Of a DNA stretch of 64,000 bases, positions 44,787-56,500 are shown piece after piece (position 1 is the first letter of the stretch; every line of letters starts with the position of its first letter). Origin of the DNA: Dasypus novemcinctus. Its lineage: Eukaryota; Chordata; Mammalia; Cingulata; Dasypodidae. Below the pieces are notes generated by a model. The model was not told the origin of the DNA. It saw only the letters and a program-made list of their open reading frames with translations, and ran no database searches. The stretch spans positions 113,200,432-113,264,431 of the forward strand of contig NC_080685.1 of assembly GCF_030445035.2 (NCBI RefSeq). The letters run 5' to 3'. The position numbers and the translations under genes are program-made.

Positions 44787-46596
44787 CTGTGAAGTAAGCC
44801 TCCTGGTAACCAGGGCAGGAATGGTGATCTATCAACCTTGTGAAAGGAAATGGGAAAGTTAGGGTTGAGGGCAGAACTCAAGCTCCTGTTGGTTATGACA
44901 GGGTGTGGTCTGATCCCAGGACACAATTCTGTCCTCACCTTCACACTCCTCTCCTAGGGCCTCAGTCACTTCACCTCAGCTGTGAAGGAGTGGGTCTAAG
45001 ATTCCAGAGTCCCTTTCCCAGCTCTCAAATACTATAACTGTGGCTAGTGAGGAATGCCTGTATCCTCTTGTTCCTCTAAGAAGGCAGATACTCTCCATGT
45101 CTTTCTATACATGATGTTGTCTTTCTTCTCCTTTTTACCACCTTCACTACCTCCCTGCCTCTTTTCTCTCTCTGTATTACTGCCCATTTGCTTTCTCCTT
45201 GTCAGCTTCCACCAATCATATTGTTCTATAATACAGGAACACTGGAGAACAATCATTGTTCCCATATTATTCCCTTATTATGCTGCCACTCTCTCCAAAA
45301 TATCCATTAGTCAATTAACCAATCCACTCTAACCAGGGAGCAACTATCAGAAGCATGGAGTTGAATCAGGTCTTGTGTTTTAGCCAGTCAACTCTGCCCT
45401 GTTCCCCACTCGACAGTCATGCCCCTCCATGTACCTTTCCTCAGTCTTGTCCAGGCACCCATCAGTGCTAGTGCTTCAGTGGTTTGACGAATTCCCAAAA
45501 GATTCCACTTATTTAAGTGGCCTGTAGATCCCCTATTATATCACTTTCAGACTAAGTGAATACAGACAAGTTACTTTACCTCTAATCTTACATTCAGCCC
45601 CTCCAATCAGTTCAGAAACCTATAGGGATGCTGTGAGGACAAAGTGTCTTCCATGAACCTAAGGTCATACCGGTCTCAGGACAATCACTTGATTTATAGG
45701 ATTAATGGTCACTATCACCCACAGGACATGATTCAACTCCATGCCTCTGAGAGTTGCTCCCTGGTTTAAAATGGATTGGTTAATTGATCCATTGATTTAC
45801 CGAAGAAGGTGGCAGTGTATTATGGGAATAATATGAGAGGAGCAGGGACAGCAAGAGCCAATTTGTGAAGCAAGCCTGGCTGGCCATTCACACAAGGCCT
45901 CCAGAAACCCAGCCAGGCTTTGGAATGTGTTGGAGAAAGAGTTGTACATGAACCTCTCAAATGGAAGCAATTTCAGGTTTTAATCTAATCCCAGGACTTT
46001 GGATTTGTGTGAGCAGTAGAGAATAGAAGGATGTTCAAGGATATGTTTCCTTCGATACCTTTCCAGCACCCAGGTGCATGTGTAGTAAGCCCAGAGCACA
46101 TGTTCTTTATGTCAGAAAGGATAAAACATTAATGAAGTGCTACCAGACCTGTAATCTCTAATTCTCAGCCAGCACCTGGCACCCAGTAGAATAACTTTGT
46201 CCCAAGTCTAGTCGATAATCTGGGAGAGCTTGTGTCCTGCCAGATCCCCTCCATTGTAGGTCAACGCCAAAACCTCATCTACACTCTCTTGTGCTTTATT
46301 CCCAAGAGGTGCTAACCAAAGAAAAACAAAGGCTTTGACAATTGGTCTTATGGGAAAGTGAATCTTAAATAGCATAGCAAGGAAAGATGATTGCAAACAC
46401 AGTACACTCAAAGAACATGATCATAATACTTCTTACTATTGTAATTAAATATGGAAAGAACAAAGCAGACCTCCATGTATATTTCCATTACTTTCTGATT
46501 TCACAGTCCCTTCTTCAGTTGCTAAAGTAGCAGTGTTACCAGACTGTTTCTGATAACCCACTCTCATTGGATCCTATCTTGAGTGCTATTACCTAC

Positions 46597-46671
46597 CTGG
46601 AGTGTCATTTTCACCACTGCTGGTGGAGTCATACCTCTGATCCACAAGCCAATCTTTAGGAACACAAACAT
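46597..46671 (-). CDS. Unidentified gene, candidate exon 3
   Basis: A 75-nt segment with acceptor ttcttgcAG and donor CAG|GTAGGT. In phase 1 it encodes VCVPKDWLVDQRYDSTSSGE followed by NDTP, a hydrophilic stretch with an N-D-T sequon. It keeps phase (1 in, 1 out). No family recognised. An alternative phase 0 reading is also open, so coding status needs transcript evidence. Confidence 0.45.
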
Positions 46672-46898
46672 CTGCAAGAACGTTTTTGGAGAATGTGGCA
46701 CCCCCGTCCCTTCCTTCTCCACTTGATGGCTTGCTGGCTACCCAAGATCACCACAGGTTCTTAGACCATCTCTGGACTCTGTGGAGTCAGAGGCCTTCAA
46801 TAAGACATTATAAATGGTCTGCAAATGAGCGAGGTGGAGAAAGAATCCCCTTTTAACTATTTACTTCCCCCATTTTGATGGACCATTAAAGCTCTTAC

Positions 46899-47104
46899 CT
46901 CCAAACTTATCACCCTGAAATTCTGACTGTTCTGGAAATACTCTGTATTATATGAGTTCAATGAAAAGACCAATGGCAGGCTCAGAGAAGCTGCCCAGGA
47001 AAGTGTATTGTGAGGATGGAAATGTTCTTTCTGCATTGTCCATGCCATAGCTACTAGCACAAATGGCTTTTGGGTTTTTGAAAAATGGAGAATACTACAT
47101 TGTG
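46899..47104 (-). other. Alternative exon-like segment not used in the model
   Basis: It is bounded by an acceptor (catctgcAG) and donor (GAG|GTAAGA) and is open over 206 nt on the minus strand. Including it would leave phase 0 and push exon 5 into a frame that stops early, so I leave it out. It could be a cryptic or alternative exon. Confidence 0.3.
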
Positions 47105-47804
47105 CTGCAGATGCCCTGAAGGTGTGGTGCTCGGTAATAAGAACTGAAATCATGAATGTTCCAAACTCATAGACAATTCAAGATCCCACCAGGCCAAAGA
47201 GATGTGAACAAAGTGTATAGAATTTGGAGTCAAAGCACTTAATATCTCCAGAATATGGTTTCCTCTTCTCTAGATGTGAAACTGGAAAATTCATTCACCT
47301 CTCAATCCTTCCATATCTCATACGTTTTGAAAAAGTCAGATATGGCTGCTTTTCTTTTATCATGACCAATCAAAATGCCATGATCAGACTTTAAAGGCTT
47401 ACCAAGAGGTGAGATTTATTACTAAATGAAGACTTATTAATTAAATCTTAATAAAAGGTGTTCTCTAATACAAGTTTATCCATTTAGAGTCCTGTGAACA
47501 TTTTCCTGAAGGGTAATGGAGTATTTTCCTGGTTTCCTGAGGTATACTTGGCATAAAATAAACTGAACCTATTTAAAGGATATAATTTGATAAAATTTTG
47601 ACATACCCATGAAGAAATGAACTGGCATTTTTTACACAGAAAGCTGACATTAGCAACTATTTAGTGTTAGAGAAATCTAGGAAAACACACATGGTCACAT
47701 ATTCTCACACATGCACATTGAGAATCATACATACACATCAGGAAGCTTCTTTCTGTGGAGAGGTTCTCTCTAGACAAAGCCAACAAGGAATATTCATTGC
47801 TCAC

Positions 47805-47874
47805 CGTCTAGATTTTTCCTCAGCAAGTGTGTGATGAGAGAATACATACTATTGTTGCTTGCTCTTGGAGCCAC
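47805..47874 (-). CDS. Unidentified gene, candidate exon 2
   Basis: A 70-nt segment with a pyrimidine-rich acceptor (ttttctgcaaatgcAG) and donor (ACG|GTGAGC). In phase 0 it encodes VAPRASNNSMYSLITHLLRK then NLD, and leaves phase 1, which matches candidate exon 3. Family not recognised. Confidence 0.45.
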
Positions 47875-48127
47875 CTGCATTTGCAGAAAAGAAAACACTA
47901 TAATGATCAGAACTTGCTGTGTTGTGTTTGTAGAAGGCTTTTGAAAACCAGATGGGAAAGAGGGCCAAGTCAAGGAAACCAAAAAGCAAGTGACGGGACA
48001 CCTGAGGAGAAGGCATGATGAGCTTTTCCTGTATGATGTATCTCTCCATTTTGGTTGGCATTTAAAAAATTCTTAATCCAAGAAGAAAATATGGCTGCTA
48101 AGGAAAAACTTCCTTTTATAATCTTTT

Positions 48128-48485
48128 TTTTTTTAGATTTATTTATTTAATTCCCCCCCGCCCCCGTTGTCTGTTCTCTGTCTATTTGCTGCATCTTGTT
48201 TCTTTGTCTGCTTCTGCTGTCGTCAGCGGCACAGGAAGTGTGGGCGGCACCATTCCTGGGCAGGCTGCACCTTCTTTCACGCTGGGCGGCTCTCCTTATG
48301 GGGCGCACTCCTTGCGCGTGGGGCTCCCCTACACGGGGGACACTCCTGCGTGGCAGGCACTCCTTGCGCGCATCAGCACTGCGCATGGGCCAGCTCCACA
48401 CGGGTCAAGGAGGCCCGGGGTTTGAACCGCGGACCTCCCATGTGGTAGACGGATGCCCTAACCACTGAGCCAAGTCCGTTTCCCC
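48128..48485 (-). repeat. Long DAS-type SINE
   Basis: Complement of the long form at 14,390-14,842, with the GC-rich body and a tRNA-like head at 48,415-48,480. It splits sequence that is continuous in the paralogous copy at 50.9-51.4 kb, so it inserted after that duplication. Confidence 0.85.
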
Positions 48486-48671
48486 CTTTTATAATCTAAT
48501 GCTTCCATTTGTGATTGTCCTTTTGAAACAGATCGGCAGGTCAAAACAGATGCCAAATGAACACAGTCCCCACCAAGGAAATTGTACATATCATCTATAA
48601 AGTAATGGTCATATTTAATTGAATGGAAAAAGAAAAAATACAGAAAGCAATGGTTCTAAAGGGAAACTTAC

Positions 48672-48812
48672 CTTGGAATTAGATGGGGCTTCCTCTACTG
48701 CCCTGGCACTCAGCTCTTTCAGCAGGCCCTCTGGGGAGCTAGGAGGATAAAGAGTAATAGTCAGTATATTGGAGGTGGTGCCCTTGGAGTACTCTGAAGT
48801 TTTGCTTGACAT
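48672..48812 (-). CDS. Unidentified gene, candidate exon 1 (start)
   Basis: From an ATG at 48,812 on the minus strand 47 codons stay open to a strong donor (AAG|GTAAGT). The peptide starts MSSKTSEYSKGTTSNILTIT and ends EEAPSNSK. It is serine/threonine-rich with no signal peptide or membrane span. It ends in phase 0, as required by candidate exon 2. The whole five-exon model encodes 154 residues. A frame extension upstream of the ATG exists, so the true start may lie in another exon. A decayed copy of this exon lies at 51,299-51,370. Confidence 0.45.
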
Positions 48813-49094
48813 GGACAAAGGATTAGAGTAATATGGAGGCAGGTATTTAACAAGGATAGTGTGAGCTGCTGATGAGTGGAAAAAGGATAGCAAAATGGAG
48901 GTGCAGGAATAAAACAAGATGCAGTCCTTGACTTTGTAGCTAATGACCTCCCAAAGCAATGTGAAATAATCCAAAAAAGTTACAAAATACATGCCATTGT
49001 TCAATGGTGGATTATCATTCCAACTAAAATGCTACTATCACCTTGTCCTGTTACAAAATCATCAGTATTCATGGTTCCACATATGTCATCTCTC

Positions 49095-49185
49095 TTTTTT
49101 TTTTAAGGAGCTACCAGGGATTTAACTCTGGACCTCATTCATGGGAGGCAGGCACTCAACAACTGAGCTATACCTGCTTCCCATT
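49095..49185 (-). repeat. DAS-type SINE
   Basis: In complement a B-box side ('gggatttaactctggacctc') and A-box side ('caacaactgagctatacct') with a T run at the left. Confidence 0.8.
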
Positions 49186-49218
49186 TTTCATATTTTGTAT
49201 AGGATTTTTTTCCTCTAT

Positions 49219-49455
49219 TTTAAAAAAGTTACATTAAAAAAATGTAAGAGGTCCCCATTTACCCCCCATTCCCCTCACCCCACTCCTCCCACATCAACAA
49301 CCTCTTTCATCATCATGGGACATTCATTGCATTTGGTGAATATATTTTGGAGCACTGCTGCACCACATGGATAATGCTTTACATTGTAGTTTACACTCTC
49401 CCCCAGTCCACTCAGTGGGCCATGGCAGGACATACAATTTCCAGCACCTGTTTCT
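49219..49455 (-). mobile_element. Short 3' fragment of the lineage-specific retroposon
   Basis: Minus-strand fragment with the shared 'aaagttacattaaaaa', C-rich run and 'ggagcactgctgcaccacat' blocks. Confidence 0.65.
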
Positions 49456-50329
49456 GTAGGATTTTGCTGTTATTTGTATGTGAGCATTTTATTAGCTTTC
49501 CAAAGTTTAATAATAGGGTAATTGTTTTAAAGACATTTTATTTATAAATTTAATTGTGGGACTGGATAGGCAAAACATTGTTTTGTTTTTTTTAATCCTT
49601 TATCATAAAGATACTGTTATAGAAGATTTGAAGATATTTAAATACTGTCATTTAAAAATTGGCCACTATAAATCATGTAGTATTTTTCCTTCCAGTCCTC
49701 CTTTTCTATACCCTGAATATTTGGTCATTGAATGTGTTGGATGTCCATGTTTATTATACTATCCAGGCATCAATTTGATAGTTCATTACTAAGGGGAGAC
49801 ATGAGTTGAGTGCTAAGGCTCTAATGCAGTTATAAAAGTTGCAGGAAGGATGATATACACCAGATCAGTAGCCAAATGGTAACTTGAGTTCTTATTGGTC
49901 ACTGTCCCTAAGGCATGCAGCAAACAGTGCCGAGCACTTCTAGGACTCAAGATGCTGATGTTATGAAATACGTTAATATCTCCCAATTCCTATCTGTTTG
50001 GGCTATAATGTGAAGGACTGACTTAGGTAAACCAGATTGTACTTGCCATCGTTCAGAATCTGAGCTGAACAGGCATGTGGACTTTCTATGTGCATTTCAC
50101 ACTATGTCAATTCGTAGTCTGCAGTAACAGCAATAACAACAGGTCTGGGTCATGTGATCACTGAGCTGACTTATAATGATGGACAGGATGTGGGGTCTGT
50201 GCAGGTCTGATATGTCCAGGAATACACACAAATGATCAATTTCCCTTGCTGGCACGGTGTAGAATCATCCCATGGCCAAGTGATGAGGCTAGATTATGGC
50301 TATAGCATCAGGATCAGGGACACTCATGT

Positions 50330-50450
50330 TTGAAATTGTAGGCTAATTGCCTCTGCACCTCAGTTCTTCATCAGAACAGTGGGAATAAACAGTCATAGGA
50401 TAGTGGTGTTGAAGGTTGAATGAGTAAATATAAGTAAAGTGTGTAGTAGT
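50330..50450 (+). repeat. MIR fragment
   Basis: 'cctctgcacctcagttcttc', 'agtgggaataaacagtcata' and 'gttgaatgagtaaatata' follow the MIR core and tail. Confidence 0.55.
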
Positions 50451-50719
50451 GGTTTTTTTGAGAAGTTGTCACTGGCAATTGTGCTATATAGGTGGGAAAT
50501 AGTTTCTCCACCCCCACCTTCACAATCTCATCTCAAAGACTCTAACATAGATATCTCCAGCCCCGGTACACAAACCCTCACCAACTAAAGGGAACACAGC
50601 TGCCTACAAGGACTGTAGAATGTGGCCATCACTTAACTAGAAAATAATCACATCTCCATTTCTGATTCTCACCTGGAAGCTGGAATCAGGGTGTCTCTGC
50701 AGAGTAAAGCAAGCACACA

Positions 50720-50792
50720 GTCCCTGGTGATTGAACGCAGGACCTCATACATGGAAAGCAGGTGCTCCACTGAGCTACATCTGCTCCACCCT
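50720..50792 (-). repeat. DAS-type SINE fragment
   Basis: In complement 'gtgattgaacgcaggacctc' (B-box side) and 'ctccactgagctacatctg' (A-box side). Confidence 0.75.
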
Positions 50793-50879
50793 GGTTTTTT
50801 AATTATCTAGATTTTTTCTGAAGTTCAAAAATGTATACCATTTTCTCTTGTACCCGAGGCTACCTGTAATTATATTAAA

Positions 50880-51420
50880 GAAAATACCCAGGATCAGATC
50901 ATGCTGTGTAGTGTTGACACAGATTCTTTTGCACTTTTGGTGCAGATGGGAAACAGTGGTTGAGTGAAAGATTCCATAAGTAATTGTAGCAGACACACAT
51001 GGAAAGACACAAGCTTTTCCTAGATAATGCATCTCTCTTGTCTATTTCGGTTGGCACAAAAAATTCTTACTCTTAGAAGGAAAGCTGCTGCCATTTAAAA
51101 AGCCCATATACTTGACTCCCTGCTGTTGCTATTTGTAAATAACAACTTGAAACAGTAATAGAATACTCCCTAAATAAGGAAATTCTATATGTCATCTATA
51201 ATGTACATGGTCAGAATTTTCATATCTGAACTCAATTGAAAATGAAAGGAATAAGTAAAGTGACAATTTTCTCAGACAAAGAAAGGCAAAGTTTCCTTGG
51301 AATTAGATGGGGTCTCCTCATCTGCCCTGTCACTTGGTGGTTCCTCCATCAGGCCAAGGCCTCTCTTTAAAAGGTGGTACACATTCTAATAGATTCTAAT
51401 AGTGTTTAAGTGCCCATCCT
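50880..51420 (-). repeat. Paralogous copy of the exon 1 block
   Basis: Sequence from about 51,000 to 51,380 matches 48,010-48,740 in the same orientation, minus the DAS insertion there. The match includes the end of exon 1 and its downstream intron. Confidence 0.75.
51299..51370 (-). pseudogene. Decayed copy of candidate exon 1
   Basis: On the minus strand the segment ends DEETPSNSK, close to EEAPSNSK of the 48.7-kb exon. The donor GT is changed to GA (AAG|GAAACT), which would prevent splicing at this site. No matching ATG start is seen upstream. I take it as a dead exon copy. Confidence 0.5.
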
Positions 51421-52195
51421 GTGCTGACCAAACATAATTTGTTTGCTCACAAAAGCCAAATTGATTGTTAGGGAGGCATCCCCCACATAAAAGAGCTCCT
51501 TATCAAAGTTGAATTTTAAAAGTTCCATTCAAGTACTTGCCAAACAAGTAAATTTTCCCTACACACCAAAAAAAAAAAAAAAAAAAAAGCCAACAGAAAG
51601 GCTTTATGTCACCAGGCCAAACCAGAAGAAAAAAGGTTCAAGTATAGAAACAGGACTGCTCTCAGTAGCTTAAACCATAAGAACCAAAGTTCAAAATGCC
51701 AAAGTTCAAAAGTCACCCCTAAAAGGTCTAGAGCCTCAACCAAAAAGAGGGATGTTCAGAACCAAGAGAACTCACAGACAGGAACTGAGGGCTTTTGGGG
51801 AGATGGCAGAGCTGAAGGGGCTCTTGCCTTTACCATGCTCAAATCCAACAGTAGCTCCAGAGTCAGGTTGGTAGGTACTTAGAATCCTGTTTGTAACACT
51901 ATGTAATGTCAACTGAGAAATAAACTAAGCTGCAAGGCAACAAAGGCATTGATTTAGGGTCTTAGAGTTGCAATTAGGGGAGCACAGATTCAAGTAGCAA
52001 TCCAAATCATGTCCCATCTTTGTATTTCCAGGCAAGGGACTTTAAAGACTTGAGAAGTTGTTTGTAGTTGTAGTGTATTTGGGATATTCAGTATTCTATA
52101 TTGTCCTTCAGGTTAGATAGTTTACTGAGTTCTTTATCTTGTATGTGTGTGTGTGTTTTAATGGTCAAAGATCAGAGAAGAAATACTTTCAAATA
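51421..52195. other. Gene-free stretch with an A run
   Basis: A 21-base A run at about 51,568-51,588 and otherwise unremarkable AT-rich DNA. Confidence 0.35.
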
Positions 52196-52199
52196 TTAG

Positions 52200-52290
52200 C
52201 ATGGGAGTATGGATGTGGCTCAAGCAGTTGAGCACCTGCTTCCCACATGGGAGTTCCCAGGTTTGGTTCTCGGTGCCTCATAAAAAAAAA
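52200..52290 (+). repeat. DAS-type SINE
   Basis: 'ggatgtggctcaagcagttg' (A-box side) and 'ttcccaggtttggttctcgg' (B-box side) with an A tail. Confidence 0.8.
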
Positions 52291-52346
52291 AAAAAACAAC
52301 CCAAAACCAACGAACCAACCAAAATCAAACAAAAGAAACCAACTCA

Positions 52347-52436
52347 GGGGAACAGATGTGGTTCAGTGGTGAAGCACTGGCTTCCCACATATGAGGTCTC
52401 AGGTTTAATCCCCAACCCAGGTATGTTAAAAAAAAC
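52347..52436 (+). repeat. DAS-type SINE
   Basis: 'gatgtggttcagtggtgaag' and 'ctcaggtttaatccccaacc' with A tail, second head-to-tail unit. Confidence 0.8.
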
Positions 52437-52689
52437 TTAGCATTGGTATTTTTTTCAGTGGTGAGCTTGTGATTTTGATTCCCTTTGCTGTGTCATCTGA
52501 AGTTTCTTAAATAGTATGTATAAGATGCATAGAGAAATAACTATTTTGAGTGCTAATGACACCTGTAAAAGTAAAAAGGTCGAATGTGCTTCTGAACACT
52601 TGCCTTGAAATGCTTTTCTAATGCCTTACTCAGCACGTTTTTGACAGCAACTGTTAGGTTCAAGGCCAGAAGATGAACGTGATTGGGAA

Positions 52690-52870
52690 CATGGACATTG
52701 GAATTACATGTTCAGGGCTGGTTCCTGACTCTGCTTCATGTCAGCTGGGAAATTTATTAAATTGTCTGTGTCTTATTTCCAGATCTGAAAATACTGAGCT
52801 AGTACCATTGGCCTCATAGGCTGCCCTCAGAATTAAGTAATGGTCCTGGCTCAAATTAGAGACACAATCC
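52690..52870 (+). repeat. MIR SINE
   Basis: Ordered blocks 'gttcctgactctgcttcatg', 'ctgtgtcttatttccagatc' and 'cctcataggctgccctcaga' fit MIR. Confidence 0.65.
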
Positions 52871-53255
52871 ATATTAATTTATTGATATATCTAGTGTTCT
52901 TTTTCTTCTTATTCACCTGTTTACTCAGTTACTTTTCTTCATATGGTAATTCATAACTGTAATGTATAAGAATTGTGAGACAAAAGTCATCCTAAATTCC
53001 AAGAGCAATACCCACAGTGGAGTTCTGACCTTTTTCTACCCTCCAATTGACAAATATTTATGGACAGCAAAGGCAGACTGGATAAACTGGGGGCAAAATA
53101 GTGAAGTTGTCACACTGTTCTTATGTTGTGTTAAAACTTCTGTCAAAGGACTAGGCCCAAAGTGAGTGTGAATTACTAAAGTATCTGTCTAGAAAACCTG
53201 AGCATGGAATACTGGAAACTACTTCACAATAGTTGTGAATTAAAGGCAGCCAAGG

Positions 53256-53303
<48 letters not shown>
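53256..53303 (+). repeat. GTT microsatellite
   Basis: About sixteen GTT units, nearly perfect. Confidence 0.95.
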
Positions 53304-53304
<1 letters not shown>

Positions 53305-53499
53305 ACTGTTTTCAGGAAAGTTTTTTACCAACCCCTGAGGAGGGCATTACAAATAATGGGGATAGAAACCCAAACCAAACCTTGAAACACTTGAAAACAG
53401 GCCTGCTAGAGAGCCAGATGGCCCCAAGTTGTCAGGGAAAGGAAGTAAAGGAGAGGCAATCTAGACGGTGACCTACCCTGGAGCCTGAGTCTGTATATT

Positions 53500-53690
53500 A
53501 GTGTGACTATTCTGGGGAAATGGGGCGGCCAAAATCCTCACGTCCATAACCCCAGTGTTGCCCTGGATGGTGGGGAGGAAAGGCAGAAGCAAGCACTGAG
53601 GGCACAGACCTTACTGAGTCTAATCTTGGCATCACTGCCTCCAAAACTGTGAGACAATAAACTCCTTTAAGCCAACAAGTATGTGTTATA
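53500..53690 (+). mobile_element. MLT1-class LTR fragment
   Basis: The 3' block 'ctccaaaactgtgagacaat' followed by 'aaactcctttaagccaac' is the usual MLT1 3' region with its polyadenylation signal. Confidence 0.5.
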
Positions 53691-54211
53691 TGACATGTCA
53701 GCCATGATGTACTGAAGCAGTTCCTTTGAAAAATCCTCTTGCCCCAAGGTTCCTGAGGGGAAGAATTGATGCCCTGGAGGAGGTGGCTCACCCACAAGAA
53801 GAGTACATATCCTGACCCAGCCTCCTGTCTCTACATTTCCATCCTTGATGCAAAATATGAGGTAGTTTCCCACACATAAAGGCCTTCTGAAGTACCAAGG
53901 ATGTCCACATTTTTGACCCTCCTCCCCCAGCATCTTCACAATACCTTCTGCCTCATGTGAGTCTTCCTGGGGGTTGGGCTACCACCCCAAGTGACCAGTG
54001 GTCTGCTTGGCTCCTCTACTGGCTCAGAACCTAAGACATTCCAGACCAACTGCCAGATAACAGCTATGCAAAGAATTAGCTTCAGCTTTAACTGAACTAC
54101 TCTGGAAGAACAGTTAATGCTCATCATCTGGCAAAGTCACCCACCTGGCTGAGGTTTGGTGAGTTAATGAATGAAGTCTCCCTGTTCCCAATTATCTCCC
54201 TGACTAAATAT

Positions 54212-54226
54212 TTGAACAACTCTCTT
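54212..54226. repeat. Target-site duplication, left copy
   Basis: TTGAACAACTCTCTT recurs exactly at 56,486-56,500. Confidence 0.9.
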
Positions 54227-56485
54227 TTTTTTTTTTTTTTTTTTTATTAATTTTTTTATTTTTTATTGACTTTGTAATAATATTACATTAAAAATATATA
54301 TGTGAGGTCCCATTCAACCCCACCCCCCCACCCCCCCCCTCCCCCCCCCCCCAACAACACTCGTTCCCATCATCATGACACATCCATTGGATTTGGTAAG
54401 TACATCTTTGGGCACCTCTGCACCTCATATACATTGGTTCACATCATGGCCCATACTCTCCTCTATTCCATCATGTAGGCCCTGTGAGGATTTACAATGT
54501 CCGGTGATTACCTCTGAAGCACCATCCAGGGCAGCTCCATGTCCCGAAGACGCCTCCACCTCTCATCTCTTCCTGCCTTTCCCCATACCCTTTGTCCATT
54601 ATGTCCACTTTTCCCAATCCAATGCCACCTCTTCTATGTGGACACTGGATTGGTTGTGTCCATTGCACCTTTATGTCAAGAGGAGGCTCAGATTCCACCT
54701 GGATGCTGGATGCAATCCTCCCATTTTCAGTTGTAATCACTCTAGGCTCCATGGTGTGGTGGTTGTCCTTCTTCACCTCCATCTTAGCTGAGTGTGGTAA
54801 GTCCAATAAATCAGATTGTAGGTGCTGGAGTCTGTTGAGGCTCAGGATCTGGCTATCACATTGTCAGTCCAGAGATTCAAATCCCCTAAATATATCTTAA
54901 ACCCCAACATTAACTGCACCTCCAGCACATTAGCATGAAAGTCTTATGAAGGGAGATCCCATCTGAGTCCAGATTTATCACACATAAACACCATTTCCAA
55001 AGAGGGGCCATCTGCCCTGGTAGTTAACCCCATCGGCCATGACCATAACTCCCATGGGTCTCTTTAGCCCTCAAAGGAACCAATATCTGGGGGTTGTATC
55101 TGCTTTATCTGTCTCTCTGACTCTGCTCCGTTGTGCATGAGGGCAAACCTTCTGCCAGCCTCCAGACTCTTTTTTAGAAACTCGTAGCCATATAAACTCA
55201 TTTCTCCTTTCCATTTCCCCCTTACTTTAGGTCAAACAGCATTTTAAAGTCATGGTATTTTATGTAGACATGGATATTCTGCTGATCCGCATTGAACCTT
55301 CCGTATAAGGTCATTTTCCAGTTGCATCATCAGTTGGTAGTTGATAGTGGTCCCTCGTTGCCAGGGAGGCTCATCCCCGGGTGTCATGTCCCACGCTGGG
55401 GGGAAGGCATTGCATTTACATGCTGAGTTTGGCTTCGAGACTGGCCACATTTGAGTAACATGAAGGCTGACAGAAGGAAATTCCCAGGCACAAAGTTGCT
55501 CTAGGCCTTGTTATTATTTTGGGTTTATCAGCTCACAAGCATAGTCATTAGTATCAGGGGCTCACTGTTGAACCCTCACTCCCTCCCGGTCCCCACCACT
55601 GTACCTGGGAGACTGTCGCTGCTCCCCTAGGGACCACGACAGAGCACCACTGGCCAGGAACCCAGTACCCCCCTTACTGTGGTTTTTAATTGTTGCCACT
55701 ATGAGTATATCCAAACATTACCATGCACCCTGGACATATGTTCTGTACAGCTCCCTGTCAGTCATATATCATCTGTCATTGGTATCCCATACCAGTATCC
55801 CTCCATTGCCATTATTGAAACACTCTGTGATCCAGAACTCCCCGAAATTTGAAGCCCAATATAATGTCATGGTCCCTTACTAGGGAATGGCATATAGCGA
55901 TGAGTTTAAAGGATAGATAAAGAACTTGGATAAAGTTAGATAAAGAACTTAGATAAAGAATGTTGACTTGAAAAAATTCCACATCCTATTTTTTTTTTTT
56001 CCCCCCCCCTAATTATTCAGCTTTTCTTCACAGGAGTCCTAGACCACAGCAATGTATATATATAATATACAGCACTCCCACACATCCACCAGAAAACCTT
56101 TTCCCTTCCACAGTGATACTCTTACGCCCTATTCATATCATATTTACTTAAAGTGATGTACAGAGTCTGAGACATTAGCTTTCTAACAAGGTGACATCTG
56201 TGTTTACATTATGGTGCATACTTTAGGATACACAGTTCTTTACATTTTTAGTTATCCTATGTTTTACATTATGGTTTACATTATCAGTCTGTCATCTCCT
56301 ATATGTTATGGTGTAAAATTACATGTTTTATATCCATCCTTGTGTACTCTCAAGAAACTCCTCTCTTACCCCCCATTTACTTTGGTTCCACACATTTAAC
56401 GTCCATTTTCCCTTCCACCTTGGTGCCCTCAGTGATAGCCAACCTCCGTTTCCTGAGGAGCCACTTCCAGAGATAGATGGAATAG
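54227..56485 (-). mobile_element. Lineage-specific LINE-dependent retroposon, longest copy (2.26 kb)
   Basis: The minus-strand element is bounded by exact 15-bp target duplications. It ends in a long A tail (T run at 54,227-54,245), an AATAAA signal and a G-rich tract (complement of 54,320-54,352). No LINE-1 ORF2 or reverse-transcriptase motif is visible in any frame over 2.26 kb, which is long for a LINE-1 3' untranslated region. A 104-codon segment (54,492-54,806) starting MDLPHSAKMEVKKDNHHTME has relatives in the copies at 5.0-5.4, 8.9-9.2 and 58.2-58.4 kb. It may be a long 3' UTR or an independent passenger element. Confidence 0.75.
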
Positions 56486-56500
56486 TTGAACAACTCTCTT
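56486..56500. repeat. Target-site duplication, right copy
   Basis: Exact repeat of 54,212-54,226. Confidence 0.9.

Noticed and set aside
46899-47104. 206-nt exon-like segment within the unidentified gene
   Set aside because: Both splice sites look acceptable, but including it breaks the frame of the conserved last exon. Kept only as an alternative.
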